Under the pieces are notes generated by a model. That model worked only from the letters and a program-made list of their open reading frames with translations. It made no database searches and was not told where the DNA came from. This document shows, one piece after another, positions 1 through 9,222 of a DNA stretch of 64,000 nucleotides. The DNA is from an uncultured Oscillospiraceae bacterium. GTDB taxonomy: Bacteria > Bacillota > Clostridia > Oscillospirales > Acutalibacteraceae. The position numbers were made by a program, and so were the translations under genes. The stretch is taken from the NCBI GenBank assembly GCA_958448165.1, contig CAUDCW010000005.1:91211-155210 (forward strand), in the 5' to 3' direction. Each line of letters opens with the position of its first letter. The stretch's first letter is position 1.

Positions 1-2638
1 AGTTGCCGTAGTACACCTTCTGTTCACCTGTTGATGCGTCAAGGCATGCCCACTTCGCACGGTAACCGTCCTTCGGAGTTGCATATACTGAGAGAACATT
101 TCCGTAAGTGAGATCCTCAAAATCCACCTTTGACTTATCGTCCTTCACATATCCGGAGATAGTCAGACTGCCGTCCGGATTCTTGAGCGAAAATTCTTCT
201 GTTGCACCTACTACACTGCCGTAATCCGGGTTGGTTATGTGAATCATAACGCCGGGATCAGAAACAGTAATATATGGTATAATATCCGTATATGCATCTT
301 TAATAGTAAATACCGTACTGTTGGTTGTCGAAGTATGAGTATCATACCTCTCTAATTCAGCCATACTCTTTGTTGCGCCGCTTCTGTAATCCAAGTCAAC
401 AAAGGCATCATCAATCACTCCGTTTGAGGTGAATGCAAATTTAAGCTCATCGCCTATAAGGTATTTACCGCCCTCTCTTTCGGATTTTGTCCACGAAAGA
501 GTACCGATATTCACATTATCGCTGTAAACCTGAGCGCTGCAGCCGTCGCTGTTAAACTTCACTTGTTGACCGTTACAGTCGTATTCTCCGAAATTAACCT
601 CAGCAGTATCAATTGAATAAATCGGCTTGATAATGATTTTGTTATCTTTGAAAAAGCTGCCGTACTCTTCGATAATATCAGAGGTAAGAGTAAATGTGCC
701 GTTATCGCCAATGCTAACAGGCTCGCTGACCTTTGATGTGTCCTTAGGGTCGCAGAAAACAACAGAGGTAAGCTTAATAATATCAGCAAGCTCTTGAGCA
801 TCTTTATTTCCTGAGCCTGACATAACATTTCCGATGATGCTGACTGTTTCATCTCTATAGATTTTTGTGCTTGTTTTTCTTGAACCGTCGGCAGGGTCTG
901 TGATTTCCATAGAGTCCACAGGCTTTATGTCGTCGGAAAGCACACCGTCACGGTAAAGCTGAACTTCATCAGGATCGACAATCTCGATATTGTATTCCTT
1001 GAGATGCAGCAATACATTGTTTGTGGTATTGCCTTCTGAAAAAATCTTAAAGGCGCATTTACCTGCGAAGCCTCCCTTGTGCAGCATAATATACAGATAA
1101 TGCTCTCCGTTAATTTTTGACTCAGACAGAGTATCTGTTTCTCTCAGCAAAGGTGCCTGGGAAACATTAGTCATATCCCAGCTCTTGCCTACTCCATCGT
1201 CATCAAGGCTGTTGAGCCAATCATAATCACCTGTCTCGCTGCTGAACTTGTCGCTGTCAGCAATATATATTGCATTATGATCCCACTCGCAAGACCCTGT
1301 GTAGTTATCAATAGACATAGAAACCTTATCTACGCCTGTAAAATCAATTTTATCATTGGTTCTTATGGAAATAGCATTGTTTTTACTTGCTATTCCGTTT
1401 GAATAATACAGCTCGGCACCGCACAGCTTGGCATCGTTGTATAATAGTTTAAACTTTGCCTCCTGAGAGCCTGTACCCCTGTCTGTGGTAGTGCACTTAG
1501 AAAACTCGCTGATAGGGATATACATAAGATCTCTTTGCGTGGATTTTTCCGGTGAATTTGCACCGGACATTACTGTTTCGTGTTTCTTCTCAGCATCAAC
1601 CTTATCGGTAAATGTAACCGTTGCCGTTGAATTGATTACATTTGCGTTTTTGACATTTTCAAGCTTCACCTTGAATTTTTCTCCGCTTTTCGCTGTGTCA
1701 AGAATGTCAATAGCAATTTTCTGCTCCGACATACCCGGCAGGAAGTCGAGCTGCATCTGAACAGGCACATAGTCCTCCCCTGCCGTTGCGGTATCAGACT
1801 CAGTTACTACACGGAAAGAGCCATATGTACCTAAATTGCCGCCTCTTGATACAATCACATATGCCTGCTCGCTGTCGGGATTAACCTCTGTATCTGCGAT
1901 TGTCAGCTGTGTTTCCGGCTTTTCTCTTTCTTCCTTGATAGTAAAGCCAGCCGAATTCTGAGCGCCTATTTCACAGCCTTCTGCGTCTTTAAGATTAATA
2001 ACAAATTCCAGATCCGCAGTTATTGTATCATCTTTAATGGTTCTGATAAAAATCTTCTTTTTGCTTTCGCCAGGGGCAAATGTCACCATAAAGGATGATG
2101 ACGGTGTGATTAAATCCTGCATATCTGCCGAAAGGCTTGCAAGGACTTCCTGCGCCGAGTCTGTCGGGTCTGTATCCTCACCCTCAACCTGAGTATCGGA
2201 AGAAGTGATGACCGGAATATAGCTGTATTCCTCCGTGGCATACATCAAAGCCGCTTCACCGTCAACAGCATTTTCTGTGCTCTTGTTGGACAGATATATT
2301 TCGTAGTTAATTCCATAGCCTGCTGTAAAATCAACAGTTTCAAGCGTTACGGTTGCCTCTCCGTCAGCTCCGCCCATTCTGTAAAGCTCAAATGAATAAA
2401 ACTCACCCATTTTAAGCTCCGCATTAACTACGGGGAACAAAACTACTCCGTCGGGATAGTTCTCATTGTAGGTTACGTTATCTGCAAAGATTTCCGAACT
2501 TACCTTTTCTTCGTCATAAAGAGTCACATAAGACTTCTCAGTTTCCGTTGCAAGCGCAGGAACAGCGGAAAAGAGCAATGTAAAGCAGAGCAAAAGTGCA
2601 ACTGCGCCCTTTAAGTACGACCTTTTGAATTTCGTCAT
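1..2638 (-). CDS. Large secreted Calx-beta-domain surface protein, 3' end outside window
   Basis: An open frame starts at ATG 2638 behind a good AGGAGG site and stays open to the left edge (about 879 codons), so the C-terminus is missing. The N-terminus is a signal peptide: Lys/Arg residues, a hydrophobic stretch (VALLLCFTLLFSAV) and an ALA cleavage site. Residues about 70-110 and 230-330 contain Calx-beta-like repeats with TAGEDYVP and ATVTLETVDFTAGY motifs, typical of calcium-binding extracellular modules. The rest looks like beta-rich surface-protein sequence. It is divergent from the LytTR regulator pair. Its role, probably adhesion or fibre binding, is inferred; no catalytic domain is seen in the visible part, and a C-terminal anchor or dockerin could lie outside. 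Confidence 0.85.
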   Translation of the reverse strand, partial: MTKFKRSYLKGAVALLLCFTLLFSAVPALATETEKSYVTLYDEEKVSSEIFADNVTYNENYPDGVVLFPVVNAELKMGEFYSFELYRMGGADGEATVTLETVDFTAGYGINYEIYLSNKSTENAVDGEAALMYATEEYSYIPVITSSDTQVEGEDTDPTDSAQEVLASLSADMQDLITPSSSFMVTFAPGESKKKIFIRTIKDDTITADLEFVINLKDAEGCEIGAQNSAGFTIKEEREKPETQLTIADTEVNPDSEQAYVIVSRGGNLGTYGSFRVVTESDTATAGEDYVPVQMQLDFLPGMSEQKIAIDILDTAKSGEKFKVKLENVKNANVINSTATVTFTDKVDAEKKHETVMSGANSPEKSTQRDLMYIPISEFSKCTTTDRGTGSQEAKFKLLYNDAKLCGAELYYSNGIASKNNAISIRTNDKIDFTGVDKVSMSIDNYTGSCEWDHNAIYIADSDKFSSETGDYDWLNSLDDDGVGKSWDMTNVSQAPLLRETDTLSESKINGEHYLYIMLHKGGFAGKCAFKIFSEGNTTNNVLLHLKEYNIEIVDPDEVQLYRDGVLSDDIKPVDSMEITDPADGSRKTSTKIYRDETVSIIGNVMSGSGNKDAQELADIIKLTSVVFCDPKDTSKVSEPVSIGDNGTFTLTSDIIEEYGSFFKDNKIIIKPIYSIDTAEVNFGEYDCNGQQVKFNSDGCSAQVYSDNVNIGTLSWTKSEREGGKYLIGDELKFAFTSNGVIDDAFVDLDYRSGATKSMAELERYDTHTSTTNSTVFTIKDAYTDIIPYITVSDPGVMIHITNPDYGSVVGATEEFSLKNPDGSLTISGYVKDDKSKVDFEDLTYGNVLSVYATPKDGYRAKWACLDASTGEQKVYYGN

Positions 2639-2800
2639 CAATTTTGATTCCTCCTTTTAAGACTCAACTCGGTGAATAACAGACAATAGCTTTTGTCTTC
2701 AATTTATCAGTCTTATATTACCATAAAATACTGTTATTTTGGGAAAGGTGAGTATATTTTAACCTTTTTTGCGTAAATTATGTTTTCACACTATCCGCTT

Positions 2801-2811
2801 TATGCTATAAT
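2801..2811 (+). promoter_or_regulatory. Extended -10 promoter of the LytTR/GHKL operon
   Basis: TATGCTATAAT is an extended -10 (TGnTATAAT) about 25 bases upstream of the regulator start; no strong -35 is visible. Upstream, AAAGGT at 2743-2748 and AACCTTT near 2760-2766 form an imperfect dyad that could be an operator. Confidence 0.45.
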
Positions 2812-2837
2812 TAACGAAAGAATACGAGGTGATTACA

Positions 2838-3578
2838 GTGAATATTGCAATCTGCGATGACATAGAAATGTTCAGAACTGAGTTGCTTGAGCTTGGAAAG
2901 GAATATTCTTTAAGGAATAAAAATATCGATATATTTTTTTCTGCTTTTAAATGTACTGAGGATTTGCTGGATGCCGCTCAAAGAATCGGCGGTTTTGATA
3001 TATATATTCTTGATATTGTTATGCCGACAATGAACGGAATTGAGCTTGGAGCTCAGTTGCGCCAATCAGGTTATGACGGCAAAATTATATATCTGACCTC
3101 CAGCAGGGAATTTGCAATCGACTCCTACAAGGTCAAAGCATTTAACTACATACTTAAGCCGATTGAAAAGAATGAGTTTTTTTCTGCACTTCATGAAGCC
3201 GTTGAATCGATCGCAACAAAAAAGAATAAAAGCCTTATTGTTAAAACAAAAGATAATAACATAAGGCTTGCTTTTGACAGTATTATGTATGCGGAGCTTT
3301 GCAGAAGAGTTATTGTATATCACCTTACAAGCGGCAAAACCGTTGAAAGTACTACAGTTCGCACAACATTTTCCGAGGCTGTGCAGGAACTGCTTAAGGA
3401 CAAGCGTTTCGTTTTGTGTAATTCGAGCTTAGTGGCAAATATGCACTACATCACGATGGTCGAGAACGAGTATCTGATTTTCAAAGACATCTGCAAGGTT
3501 CATCTTTCAAAAAAGGCTTGCCGACAAGTTCGTTCAGCCTGGTATGATTATTGGTTTGACGGAGATGGTAGCAAATGA
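2838..3578 (+). CDS. LytTR-family response regulator (AgrA/VirR type)
   Basis: The N-terminal receiver domain (about residues 1-120) starts MNIAICDD with the acidic pocket, has the phospho-acceptor Asp in YILDIVMP and the conserved Lys in NYILKPI. The C-terminal half (about 140-240) matches the LytTR DNA-binding domain, with the SLVANMHYI and VHLSKK motifs. Two GTG codons could start it, 2829 and 2838. GTG 2838 is preferred because GAGGTGAT lies 8 bases upstream and the product then begins directly with the receiver strand. The stop overlaps the kinase start by 4 bases (ATGA), so the two are one operon. Such pairs often answer peptide signals; no peptide gene is seen next to it. Confidence 0.88.
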   Translation: MNIAICDDIEMFRTELLELGKEYSLRNKNIDIFFSAFKCTEDLLDAAQRIGGFDIYILDIVMPTMNGIELGAQLRQSGYDGKIIYLTSSREFAIDSYKVKAFNYILKPIEKNEFFSALHEAVESIATKKNKSLIVKTKDNNIRLAFDSIMYAELCRRVIVYHLTSGKTVESTTVRTTFSEAVQELLKDKRFVLCNSSLVANMHYITMVENEYLIFKDICKVHLSKKACRQVRSAWYDYWFDGDGSK

Positions 3579-4852
3579 CAATACTGAAGGATTTTTCGAT
3601 ATTGTGGTCGCTTATTCACACACTTATATTGTTTATGCTCTTGTTTGAATCGCGATTTTCAAGAAAAAAGACCCTTATACTGACGCTCTCAACGATGATT
3701 CCCCTGATTATTCTGAACTTTGCTCTTTTTCTAATTTTCGGTGCTGATAAATATTCAACACTGATGCTCTTCACCTGCTCCCTGCCAAGCCTTATCTTTT
3801 TTTTGCTAATGGCAAAGCACAGAGATGGGCGTTTCTTCTTCACCTTTTGTATGGTTGACACAGTCATGATTGAAATCACATACATAACGAGCATTATTGA
3901 ATACTATATTCCGGGTGAACGATACATTTTTATATTTGTATCAAGACTTGTTATATATCCGATTCTTGAATGGTTAACATATAAAAAGCTACGTCCGATT
4001 TACTTTGATGTTCAGAATCACACGAAAAAGGGATGGTATATTTTGACAGCAATCGGTGCTGTTTTTTATGTAGCTATATCATTGTCTGCAGGCTACCCCA
4101 CTTTAATCACCGAAAGGCCGGAGGACCTACCTGTGCTAATTCTGATGTTTATCCTTATGCCTGTTGTATATATCAATATATTCAACACTCTGCGTCATCA
4201 GCAGAATATGTATGAAATAAAAGAACAGGATAATATTCTGAGAGTGCAGGTAGCAAATATGGCAAACAGAATTGACGAATTATTTGCGGCAGATGATAAA
4301 TTCCGTATGGAACGTCATAATCTCCGCCACAAAATGCAGACTATTGCAAATCTGGTAGAAAAAGAACAGTATGACGAGCTGCACAATCTGGTTTTAGAAT
4401 ACAGCGAGGCAGCCAAGGAAACGCAAGTAAAAAGATATTGCACAAATGCTGTTATAGACGCAGTTTTGTCAACATATCTTCATAAAGCAGAAAGTGAAAA
4501 TATAAAGGTCAGCACGAAGATAATTCTGCCCGACCCACTGTCAGTCAGCGAGGCAGAGCTTGCTACCGTATTTGCAAATACCGTTGAGAACGCAATCAAT
4601 GCCTGTGAAAAGGTTGACAAAACCAAAAGATATATTGATATCCGTGTTCTCACAACTCCGCGCTTTATGATTCAAGTGAGGAACAGTTTTAATGGCAGAA
4701 TTGAATTTGATAAAAACGGGATTCCTGTAAATCGCAGTGAGGGGCACGGATTCGGTACACGTTCAATAGTTGCTTTCTGTGAAAAGCACAATGCATTTTA
4801 CGAGTTCAAAGCAGATGACGAGAACTTCTCTCTGAGAATAATGCTCGAATAG
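3575..4852 (+). CDS. AgrC-type GHKL sensor histidine kinase
   Basis: About 425 residues. The first 200 contain six or so hydrophobic helices (membrane sensor). A coiled linker (about 205-240) leads to RMERHNLRHKMQTI, the likely phospho-acceptor His box. The C-terminal GHKL ATPase has an N-box (ATVFANTVENAINACEK) and a glycine box (GHGFGTRSIVAFCEKH). This is the organisation of peptide-quorum-sensing kinases such as AgrC and ComD. It is co-translated with the regulator through a 4-base overlap and should phosphorylate it. The signal is unknown. The gene ends about 45 bases before the IS256-family element. Confidence 0.87.
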   Translation: MTILKDFSILWSLIHTLILFMLLFESRFSRKKTLILTLSTMIPLIILNFALFLIFGADKYSTLMLFTCSLPSLIFFLLMAKHRDGRFFFTFCMVDTVMIEITYITSIIEYYIPGERYIFIFVSRLVIYPILEWLTYKKLRPIYFDVQNHTKKGWYILTAIGAVFYVAISLSAGYPTLITERPEDLPVLILMFILMPVVYINIFNTLRHQQNMYEIKEQDNILRVQVANMANRIDELFAADDKFRMERHNLRHKMQTIANLVEKEQYDELHNLVLEYSEAAKETQVKRYCTNAVIDAVLSTYLHKAESENIKVSTKIILPDPLSVSEAELATVFANTVENAINACEKVDKTKRYIDIRVLTTPRFMIQVRNSFNGRIEFDKNGIPVNRSEGHGFGTRSIVAFCEKHNAFYEFKADDENFSLRIMLE

Positions 4853-4932
4853 AATTAAAGCTTTCTGTGATAAAAATAAAAATTTCTCAACGGGGCAGAC
4901 CGCCGAAAAGTTTGTGTAAAAGTGAATAATAG

Positions 4933-4988
4933 ACTTCCTTTCAAGCAATAATGGAAACAGAAAAATTAAAGCTTGAAAGGAAGTTTTT
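4933..4988 (+). terminator. Hairpin with T-run at IS left end, overlapping transposase RBS
   Basis: Perfect 14-bp arms ACTTCCTTTCAAGC (4933-4946) and GCTTGAAAGGAAGT (4971-4984) are followed by a run of T. It can stop transcription entering from the kinase gene. The GGAAG that would serve as ribosome binding site for ATG 4992 lies in the 3' arm, so it can also hide the start in read-through RNA. Confidence 0.7.
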
Positions 4989-4991
4989 TTA

Positions 4992-6218
4992 ATGGAAAAA
5001 GTACCGGCAGAAATGATGAGAGAATTTGTAAGAAGTCAGAATTTCACCTCAACAGATGAAGTTATGACAGCAATGAAAAATATGTTCAAGGACATTCTTC
5101 AGGAGGTTATGGAATGTGAGCTTGCAGATGAGCTCGGCTACGAGAAAAGTGAAAGAGTGTCGAATTGTGAATGTAGCAATAAGTCGAAAAATTACAGAAA
5201 CGGCTACTCAAAAAAGACGATAAAAACACAGATGGGAGAGCTTGATATTAAAGTTCCGAGGGACAGAAACGGCGAATATGAACCTAAAATAATCGGCAAA
5301 TACAATCGTAATGTTGACGGTATGGAAGAGAAAATTCTTTCGCTCTACGCCTGCGGAATGAGTCAGCGTGACATTGCCGAGCAAATCAAAAATCTTTATG
5401 ATGTAGAAATCTCGCCTGAGCTTGTCAGCAAGATAAGCGAGAAGATTATGCCTGACGTTACTGCCTGGCAAAACCGACCTCTTGAAAGCGTATATCCGTT
5501 CGTATTTATGGACGCAATCCATTATAAGGTCAAGGAAAATCATAAGTATATCACAAAGGCTGCATATGTAGTTCTGGGCATCAATCTTGACGGTCAGAAA
5601 GACATTCTCGGCATCTGGATTGGCGAAAATGAGAGCAGTAAATTCTGGCTGAATGTGTTGAATGAACTCAAAACCCGTGGAATTAAAGATGTATTTCTGT
5701 TCTGCGTTGACGGTCTGACAGGTTTCAGACAAGCTATTGAGGCGGCTTTTCCAAATGCACAAATCCAGCGTTGCATCATTCATCAGATACGCTCAAGCAC
5801 AAGATTCGTAAGCTACAAACACATCAAAGAGCTGATGGCTGACCTCAAGAAAGTGTATCAGGCAATCAGCGAGGAAGAAGCTATGAACAACCTGATTTTG
5901 TTCAAGGATAAGTGGGGCAAAACCTATCCGTCCTGCGTTAAAAGCTGGGAAGAAAATTGGGATATTCTCTCCACCTTCTTCGCATATCCGCCTGAGGTTC
6001 GTAAGATAATATATACGACAAATATTATTGAAGGTTTGAACCGTCAGTTCAGACAGATTACGAAGAACAAACCTTCGTTTTCAAACGATGACAGCCTGTG
6101 CAAAATGTTGTATTTAGTGTCGCAAAAGATTGTCGAACGCTGGACACAAAGATGTCGAAACTGGGACGTAGTTTTAAGCCAACTTCCGATTATATTGGAG
6201 GATAGAATATCCGCTTGA
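4992..6218 (+). CDS. IS256-family (mutator type) DDE transposase
   Basis: 408 residues, full length for the family. The N-terminal region (about 1-110) is the DNA-binding part, with KSKNYRNGYSKKTIKT and the family-typical LDIKVPRDRNGEYEPKII. The catalytic acids are recognisable: Asp in FMDAIHYKV, Asp in FCVDGLTGF and Glu in NIIEGLNRQFRQ. The CIIHQIR motif, typical of the IS256 group, is present. No frameshift or internal stop is seen, so it could be active. Start ATG 4992 is the first codon after the terminator-like hairpin. Confidence 0.93.
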   Translation: MEKVPAEMMREFVRSQNFTSTDEVMTAMKNMFKDILQEVMECELADELGYEKSERVSNCECSNKSKNYRNGYSKKTIKTQMGELDIKVPRDRNGEYEPKIIGKYNRNVDGMEEKILSLYACGMSQRDIAEQIKNLYDVEISPELVSKISEKIMPDVTAWQNRPLESVYPFVFMDAIHYKVKENHKYITKAAYVVLGINLDGQKDILGIWIGENESSKFWLNVLNELKTRGIKDVFLFCVDGLTGFRQAIEAAFPNAQIQRCIIHQIRSSTRFVSYKHIKELMADLKKVYQAISEEEAMNNLILFKDKWGKTYPSCVKSWEENWDILSTFFAYPPEVRKIIYTTNIIEGLNRQFRQITKNKPSFSNDDSLCKMLYLVSQKIVERWTQRCRNWDVVLSQLPIILEDRISA

Positions 6219-6236
6219 TTTACCCCTGAGAATATA

Positions 6237-6296
6237 ATTTCCTGTCCGCAAAATGTTATTCACGCACAGCGCGCATAACATTCCGCAGACAGGAAT
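6237..6296. repeat. Long imperfect palindrome inside IS right end
   Basis: ATTTCCTGTC...AATGTTAT at the left pairs with ATAACATT...GACAGGAAT at the right around a GC-rich loop. It lies between the transposase stop and the right terminal repeat, so it could act as transposase terminator or structured end. Confidence 0.55.
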
Positions 6297-6437
6297 GAAG
6301 AGTTGACACGGGGCAAATCAGAAAGCCTGATTGTACCGCAATCCAGTGTTCTTTTATTGCTTGAAGGATAATTATTTACACAAAATTTTATGGGGTGCCT
6401 TCAGACCTTTTGTCTGCCATACCGTTATTTATTTTGA

Positions 6438-6992
6438 TTATACTCCTGTGATTTTTATTCTTTCTGTCTCAATGCCCGATTGTCCGTTGACAATATCCTT
6501 TATCACAAGATTTGTATCGTCGTTCATTTCCGATTTTTTCAGCACTACACTACATTCTGAATTCTGTATGAACACAACACAGTCGGAATATCCCTTTGCC
6601 TTAATAAGCCCCTCTATATTGCTCTGCTGTTGGTATATGTTCGCAATCTGTGCCGCATCCTCAACCGCTTTTTCCTTTGTGTCTTCGTCATTTGAGGCGG
6701 ACTCTATGACCTCCTTTGCCATATCAACTGTTTTATCCTGTGCTTTCTGGCGTTCGGTACGGACATCTGCAAAATACTCATCTGCGGATTTACCGTTTGC
6801 CGTTGAGCTGTTCTTATCTTTGTCTGAAACCGACTTGTCTGATTGCTTATTCACAAGCTGAGCCTGACCTATTGCGCTGTCGGCACTCGTTTTGACAAGC
6901 TCGCTGTCCGAAAACTGCCAGTTAAGATACACCGCCGCACCCAGAGCCAGAACAAGTGAAGCAAGAATTATTTGTCGCTTTCCGATTTTCAT
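6438..6992 (-). CDS. spoIIIAH: Stage III sporulation protein AH
   Basis: 184 residues from ATG 6992, chosen because a GGAGG site lies just upstream and the product then starts MKIGKRQIILASLVL, a single N-terminal membrane anchor. The remainder (about 40-180) is the extracellular, coiled, YscJ/FliF-like ring domain. SpoIIIAH on the mother-cell side binds SpoIIQ from the forespore and forms the feeding-tube channel across the intermembrane space. It is the last gene of the operon, 2 bases after spoIIIAG; the IS ends about 40 bases beyond its stop. Confidence 0.9.
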   Translation of the reverse strand: MKIGKRQIILASLVLALGAAVYLNWQFSDSELVKTSADSAIGQAQLVNKQSDKSVSDKDKNSSTANGKSADEYFADVRTERQKAQDKTVDMAKEVIESASNDEDTKEKAVEDAAQIANIYQQQSNIEGLIKAKGYSDCVVFIQNSECSVVLKKSEMNDDTNLVIKDIVNGQSGIETERIKITGV

Positions 6993-6994
6993 TT

Positions 6995-7582
6995 TTATTC
7001 CTCCGTTTGTTGAGATAATTTTGTTATGCAAACCCTTGCCGATGATATATTAAGTGATTTTGTGACTGCGTCAAGAACCCGTTCCTGAATCACCGAGTTG
7101 TCGCCGCCGTCACAAACAATCAACACCCCCCTTACGTCAGGTTCTATTATTTTAAGCAACATTCCTTCCTCACTTCCGTCAGAATTGCGAAGCGAAAAGA
7201 ACTCTGTGTCAATGCTTTCGTTGGCATTTTCCGAGTCTGCTCCGCCGGTGCTTTGCTTTTGGTTGACGGCATATACATTTTCACTGCTGTTGTCGAGTGT
7301 TAAAAACACCTCGGCTTTGCCAACTCCGTCAATTTTTGAGATTATTTTTGACAGTTCGTCTTGAATTGAGTCTTTATATTCGCTGAGGTCAGTGTATGAA
7401 TCTTTGTTCTGCGAAGCCTTTTTGCTTTCGCTTTCCGACCCCGACCTGCCGCCGATAAAGGTTGAAATAAAAATCAGTCCTATCCCGACGATACACAGGA
7501 CGATAATAAGCTTTTTTATTTTATCGTCCTTTAATGCGTTTGAAAGCTTTGATTTGATTTTGCTTATTTTCTCGTCATTCAT
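6995..7582 (-). CDS. spoIIIAG: Stage III sporulation protein AG
   Basis: 195 residues from ATG 7582 (MNDEKISKIKSKL). One membrane helix (about 22-40, LIIVLCIVGIGLIFISTF) is followed by a ring-building domain with the family-typical VLIVCDGGDN segment near residue 155. SpoIIIAG forms a large ring, part of the SpoIIIA-SpoIIQ channel, in the mother-cell membrane facing the forespore. The start overlaps the end of spoIIIAF by 8 bases, indicating translational coupling. Confidence 0.9.
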   Translation of the reverse strand: MNDEKISKIKSKLSNALKDDKIKKLIIVLCIVGIGLIFISTFIGGRSGSESESKKASQNKDSYTDLSEYKDSIQDELSKIISKIDGVGKAEVFLTLDNSSENVYAVNQKQSTGGADSENANESIDTEFFSLRNSDGSEEGMLLKIIEPDVRGVLIVCDGGDNSVIQERVLDAVTKSLNISSARVCITKLSQQTEE

Positions 7583-8063
7583 CTTCCGAACCCCCGACCA
7601 GGACCTTGCAATCAAGACCAAGGTTATCTTTGATCCTGTTTTTTATTTTAAGTCCCTGCCCCCTGTCCTCATTACTTATGTATATTACTGATTCTATGCC
7701 CTTTATGTCATAGATTTTGTCGCTATCTGTTTTTATCTCAATTTTTTGCGCTGTTATCCCGATTTCACGAAGCTGCTCTTCCACAAGCGATTTCACCTTT
7801 TCCTTCGCAAGAGATGCTGCGTCTGTTTGAGTTTTTTCCTCAAAATCGGAAAAGCTCTTTTCTTCAAGCTTCACCTGTCCGACCTCGTCCGAAACAGCGC
7901 TGACAACCGAGCCTAAGGGCAGGATTATAACACTAATCATAAATATTCCGACGGCAAAGCGGACGACCTTTGATATTTTTCCGTTGGGCAACAGCATTTC
8001 ACACACAAGACACATTGCGGCGCCGGCACAGATTGAGCAAGCCCAGATTATAACTTCATTCAT
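7575..8063 (-). CDS. spoIIIAF: Stage III sporulation protein AF
   Basis: 162 residues from ATG 8063 (MNEVIIWACSICAGAAM), two bases after the spoIIIAE stop. Two N-terminal membrane helices (about 5-27 and 35-57) precede a soluble ring-building-like domain with charged helices. It is a membrane component of the mother-cell channel complex. A longer upstream reading frame exists but would read through the spoIIIAE sequence and lacks the family N-terminus. Confidence 0.88.
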   Translation of the reverse strand: MNEVIIWACSICAGAAMCLVCEMLLPNGKISKVVRFAVGIFMISVIILPLGSVVSAVSDEVGQVKLEEKSFSDFEEKTQTDAASLAKEKVKSLVEEQLREIGITAQKIEIKTDSDKIYDIKGIESVIYISNEDRGQGLKIKNRIKDNLGLDCKVLVGGSEDE

Positions 8064-8065
8064 TT

Positions 8066-9211
8066 TTAAGAACCTCCTAAAATCAACAGTATAGCAGTTG
8101 AAATTATCATAACGGTCATACAGCAAAGCAGCAAAACAAGCAGCAGTGTTACAACCTTTTTCACGCCGCACAACAGAGAATGAGGTGCACCGAGAGAAAA
8201 CACCTCTGCAACGGCGGCGCTGCAGCTTATTGTGAACAGCCAGATTACACATTTGATAATCGCCGGCAGAAACAAAGCCACCGTTCCGATGATCGCAAAA
8301 ACGCCTACGCCCGACTTCAGCAGCTTCAGACTGCTTTGTATCGTCAGAAAAGCGTCGCTCAAAGCTCCGCCCACAACCGGCACAAAGGAGCTTATCGCAA
8401 ACTTTGCCGCCTTTATGCCCGTATTGTCAGCCGCACTGCCGATGAAGCTTTGTATCGACAGCACAGAAACAAACAACGACATCATAAAAGAAACTATCCA
8501 TTTAAAAGACGAATGAACAAGGTTAATAATTCCGACGAGCTTGATTTTACTGCATAAAGAGGATATTACGGAAATGCCGAGCAGAATATTCAGCACCGGC
8601 GACAGAAGCCTTGCGCCGATTTGCGAGATAACCTCGCCTGCCGCCATAACCGTTGTATAGTATGACGCACCCGTAATAGAGCTGCCCGAAGCGACAAGTA
8701 TTCCGGCCATTATCGGAACATATAAAAGCATAAATGAAGCGGCGTTTTTTATGGCAGCTGTGCCTGATGACAGCACATCGGCAACAGGGAACACAACAAC
8801 GCCGCAAAGACAAAGTGCGGCTATTATCGCTACAGTTCCGTCAAGCGGTGAAGCGCCGCTGAGGTCTTTCAGGCAATCGGAAAGAGCACAGAAAATCACA
8901 ATACCTATGACCGCAAGCATACATGCAAGAGGCTGAAATGCGCTGTCGCCGAAAAGCTTTAATATTTCAATGAACACTTCGCCGACGCTGAGTTGATTTA
9001 ACTGCTGCCAATCGGGCGAATTTATACCAAGCTCCTCTAAGGTATCCTTTGCATCATCGGGCAGGCTGTAATAAAGATCGTCTGCGCCGCTTTTGTCAAG
9101 CTGTGAATTATAATAATCACGCAAATCCCCGTCAGCTTCTGCCGCATCTGCCCCTATAATGCTGAATGTGGCTAAAAGCAAGGTAAAAATAACAATCAGA
9201 ATTCTTTTCAT
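8066..9211 (-). CDS. spoIIIAE: Stage III sporulation protein AE
   Basis: About 381 residues. A cleavable signal sequence (MKRILIVIFTLLLATF, then ADAAEA) is followed by an acidic extracytoplasmic stretch and several membrane helices from about residue 90 to the end, as expected for this polytopic subunit. A GTG at 9220 is an alternative start 9 bases upstream; ATG 9211 is preferred because GGTG is suitably placed before it. Located between spoIIIAD and spoIIIAF with spacers of a few bases. Confidence 0.9.
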   Translation of the reverse strand: MKRILIVIFTLLLATFSIIGADAAEADGDLRDYYNSQLDKSGADDLYYSLPDDAKDTLEELGINSPDWQQLNQLSVGEVFIEILKLFGDSAFQPLACMLAVIGIVIFCALSDCLKDLSGASPLDGTVAIIAALCLCGVVVFPVADVLSSGTAAIKNAASFMLLYVPIMAGILVASGSSITGASYYTTVMAAGEVISQIGARLLSPVLNILLGISVISSLCSKIKLVGIINLVHSSFKWIVSFMMSLFVSVLSIQSFIGSAADNTGIKAAKFAISSFVPVVGGALSDAFLTIQSSLKLLKSGVGVFAIIGTVALFLPAIIKCVIWLFTISCSAAVAEVFSLGAPHSLLCGVKKVVTLLLVLLLCCMTVMIISTAILLILGGS

Positions 9212-9222
9212 TTTAAACACCG

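Larger units (their letters stand above)
4898..6397 (+). mobile_element. IS256-family insertion sequence
   Basis: The left end (from about 4898) and the reverse complement of the right end (to about 6397) align: both contain AAAAnTTTGTGTAAA, then an AATAAT-like stretch, then CTTCAAGCAATAA. This resembles the termini of IS256 itself (TTGTGTAAAAG). The transposase fills most of the element. Boundaries are within a few bases; no convincing target duplication could be assigned. It lies between the GHKL kinase gene and the end of the spoIIIA operon and breaks neither. Confidence 0.75.

Noticed and set aside
5208..5783. Minus-strand 191-residue reading frame inside the transposase
   Set aside because: Antisense of an intact IS256 transposase, without a ribosome site or family features.
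4890..6315. ACGGGGCA at 4890-4897 and 6308-6315 as an 8-bp target duplication of the IS256-family element
   Set aside because: The true right terminal repeat (TTTGTGTAAA plus CTTCAAGCAATAA, inverted) lies further out, at about 6350-6397, so the second copy is internal.
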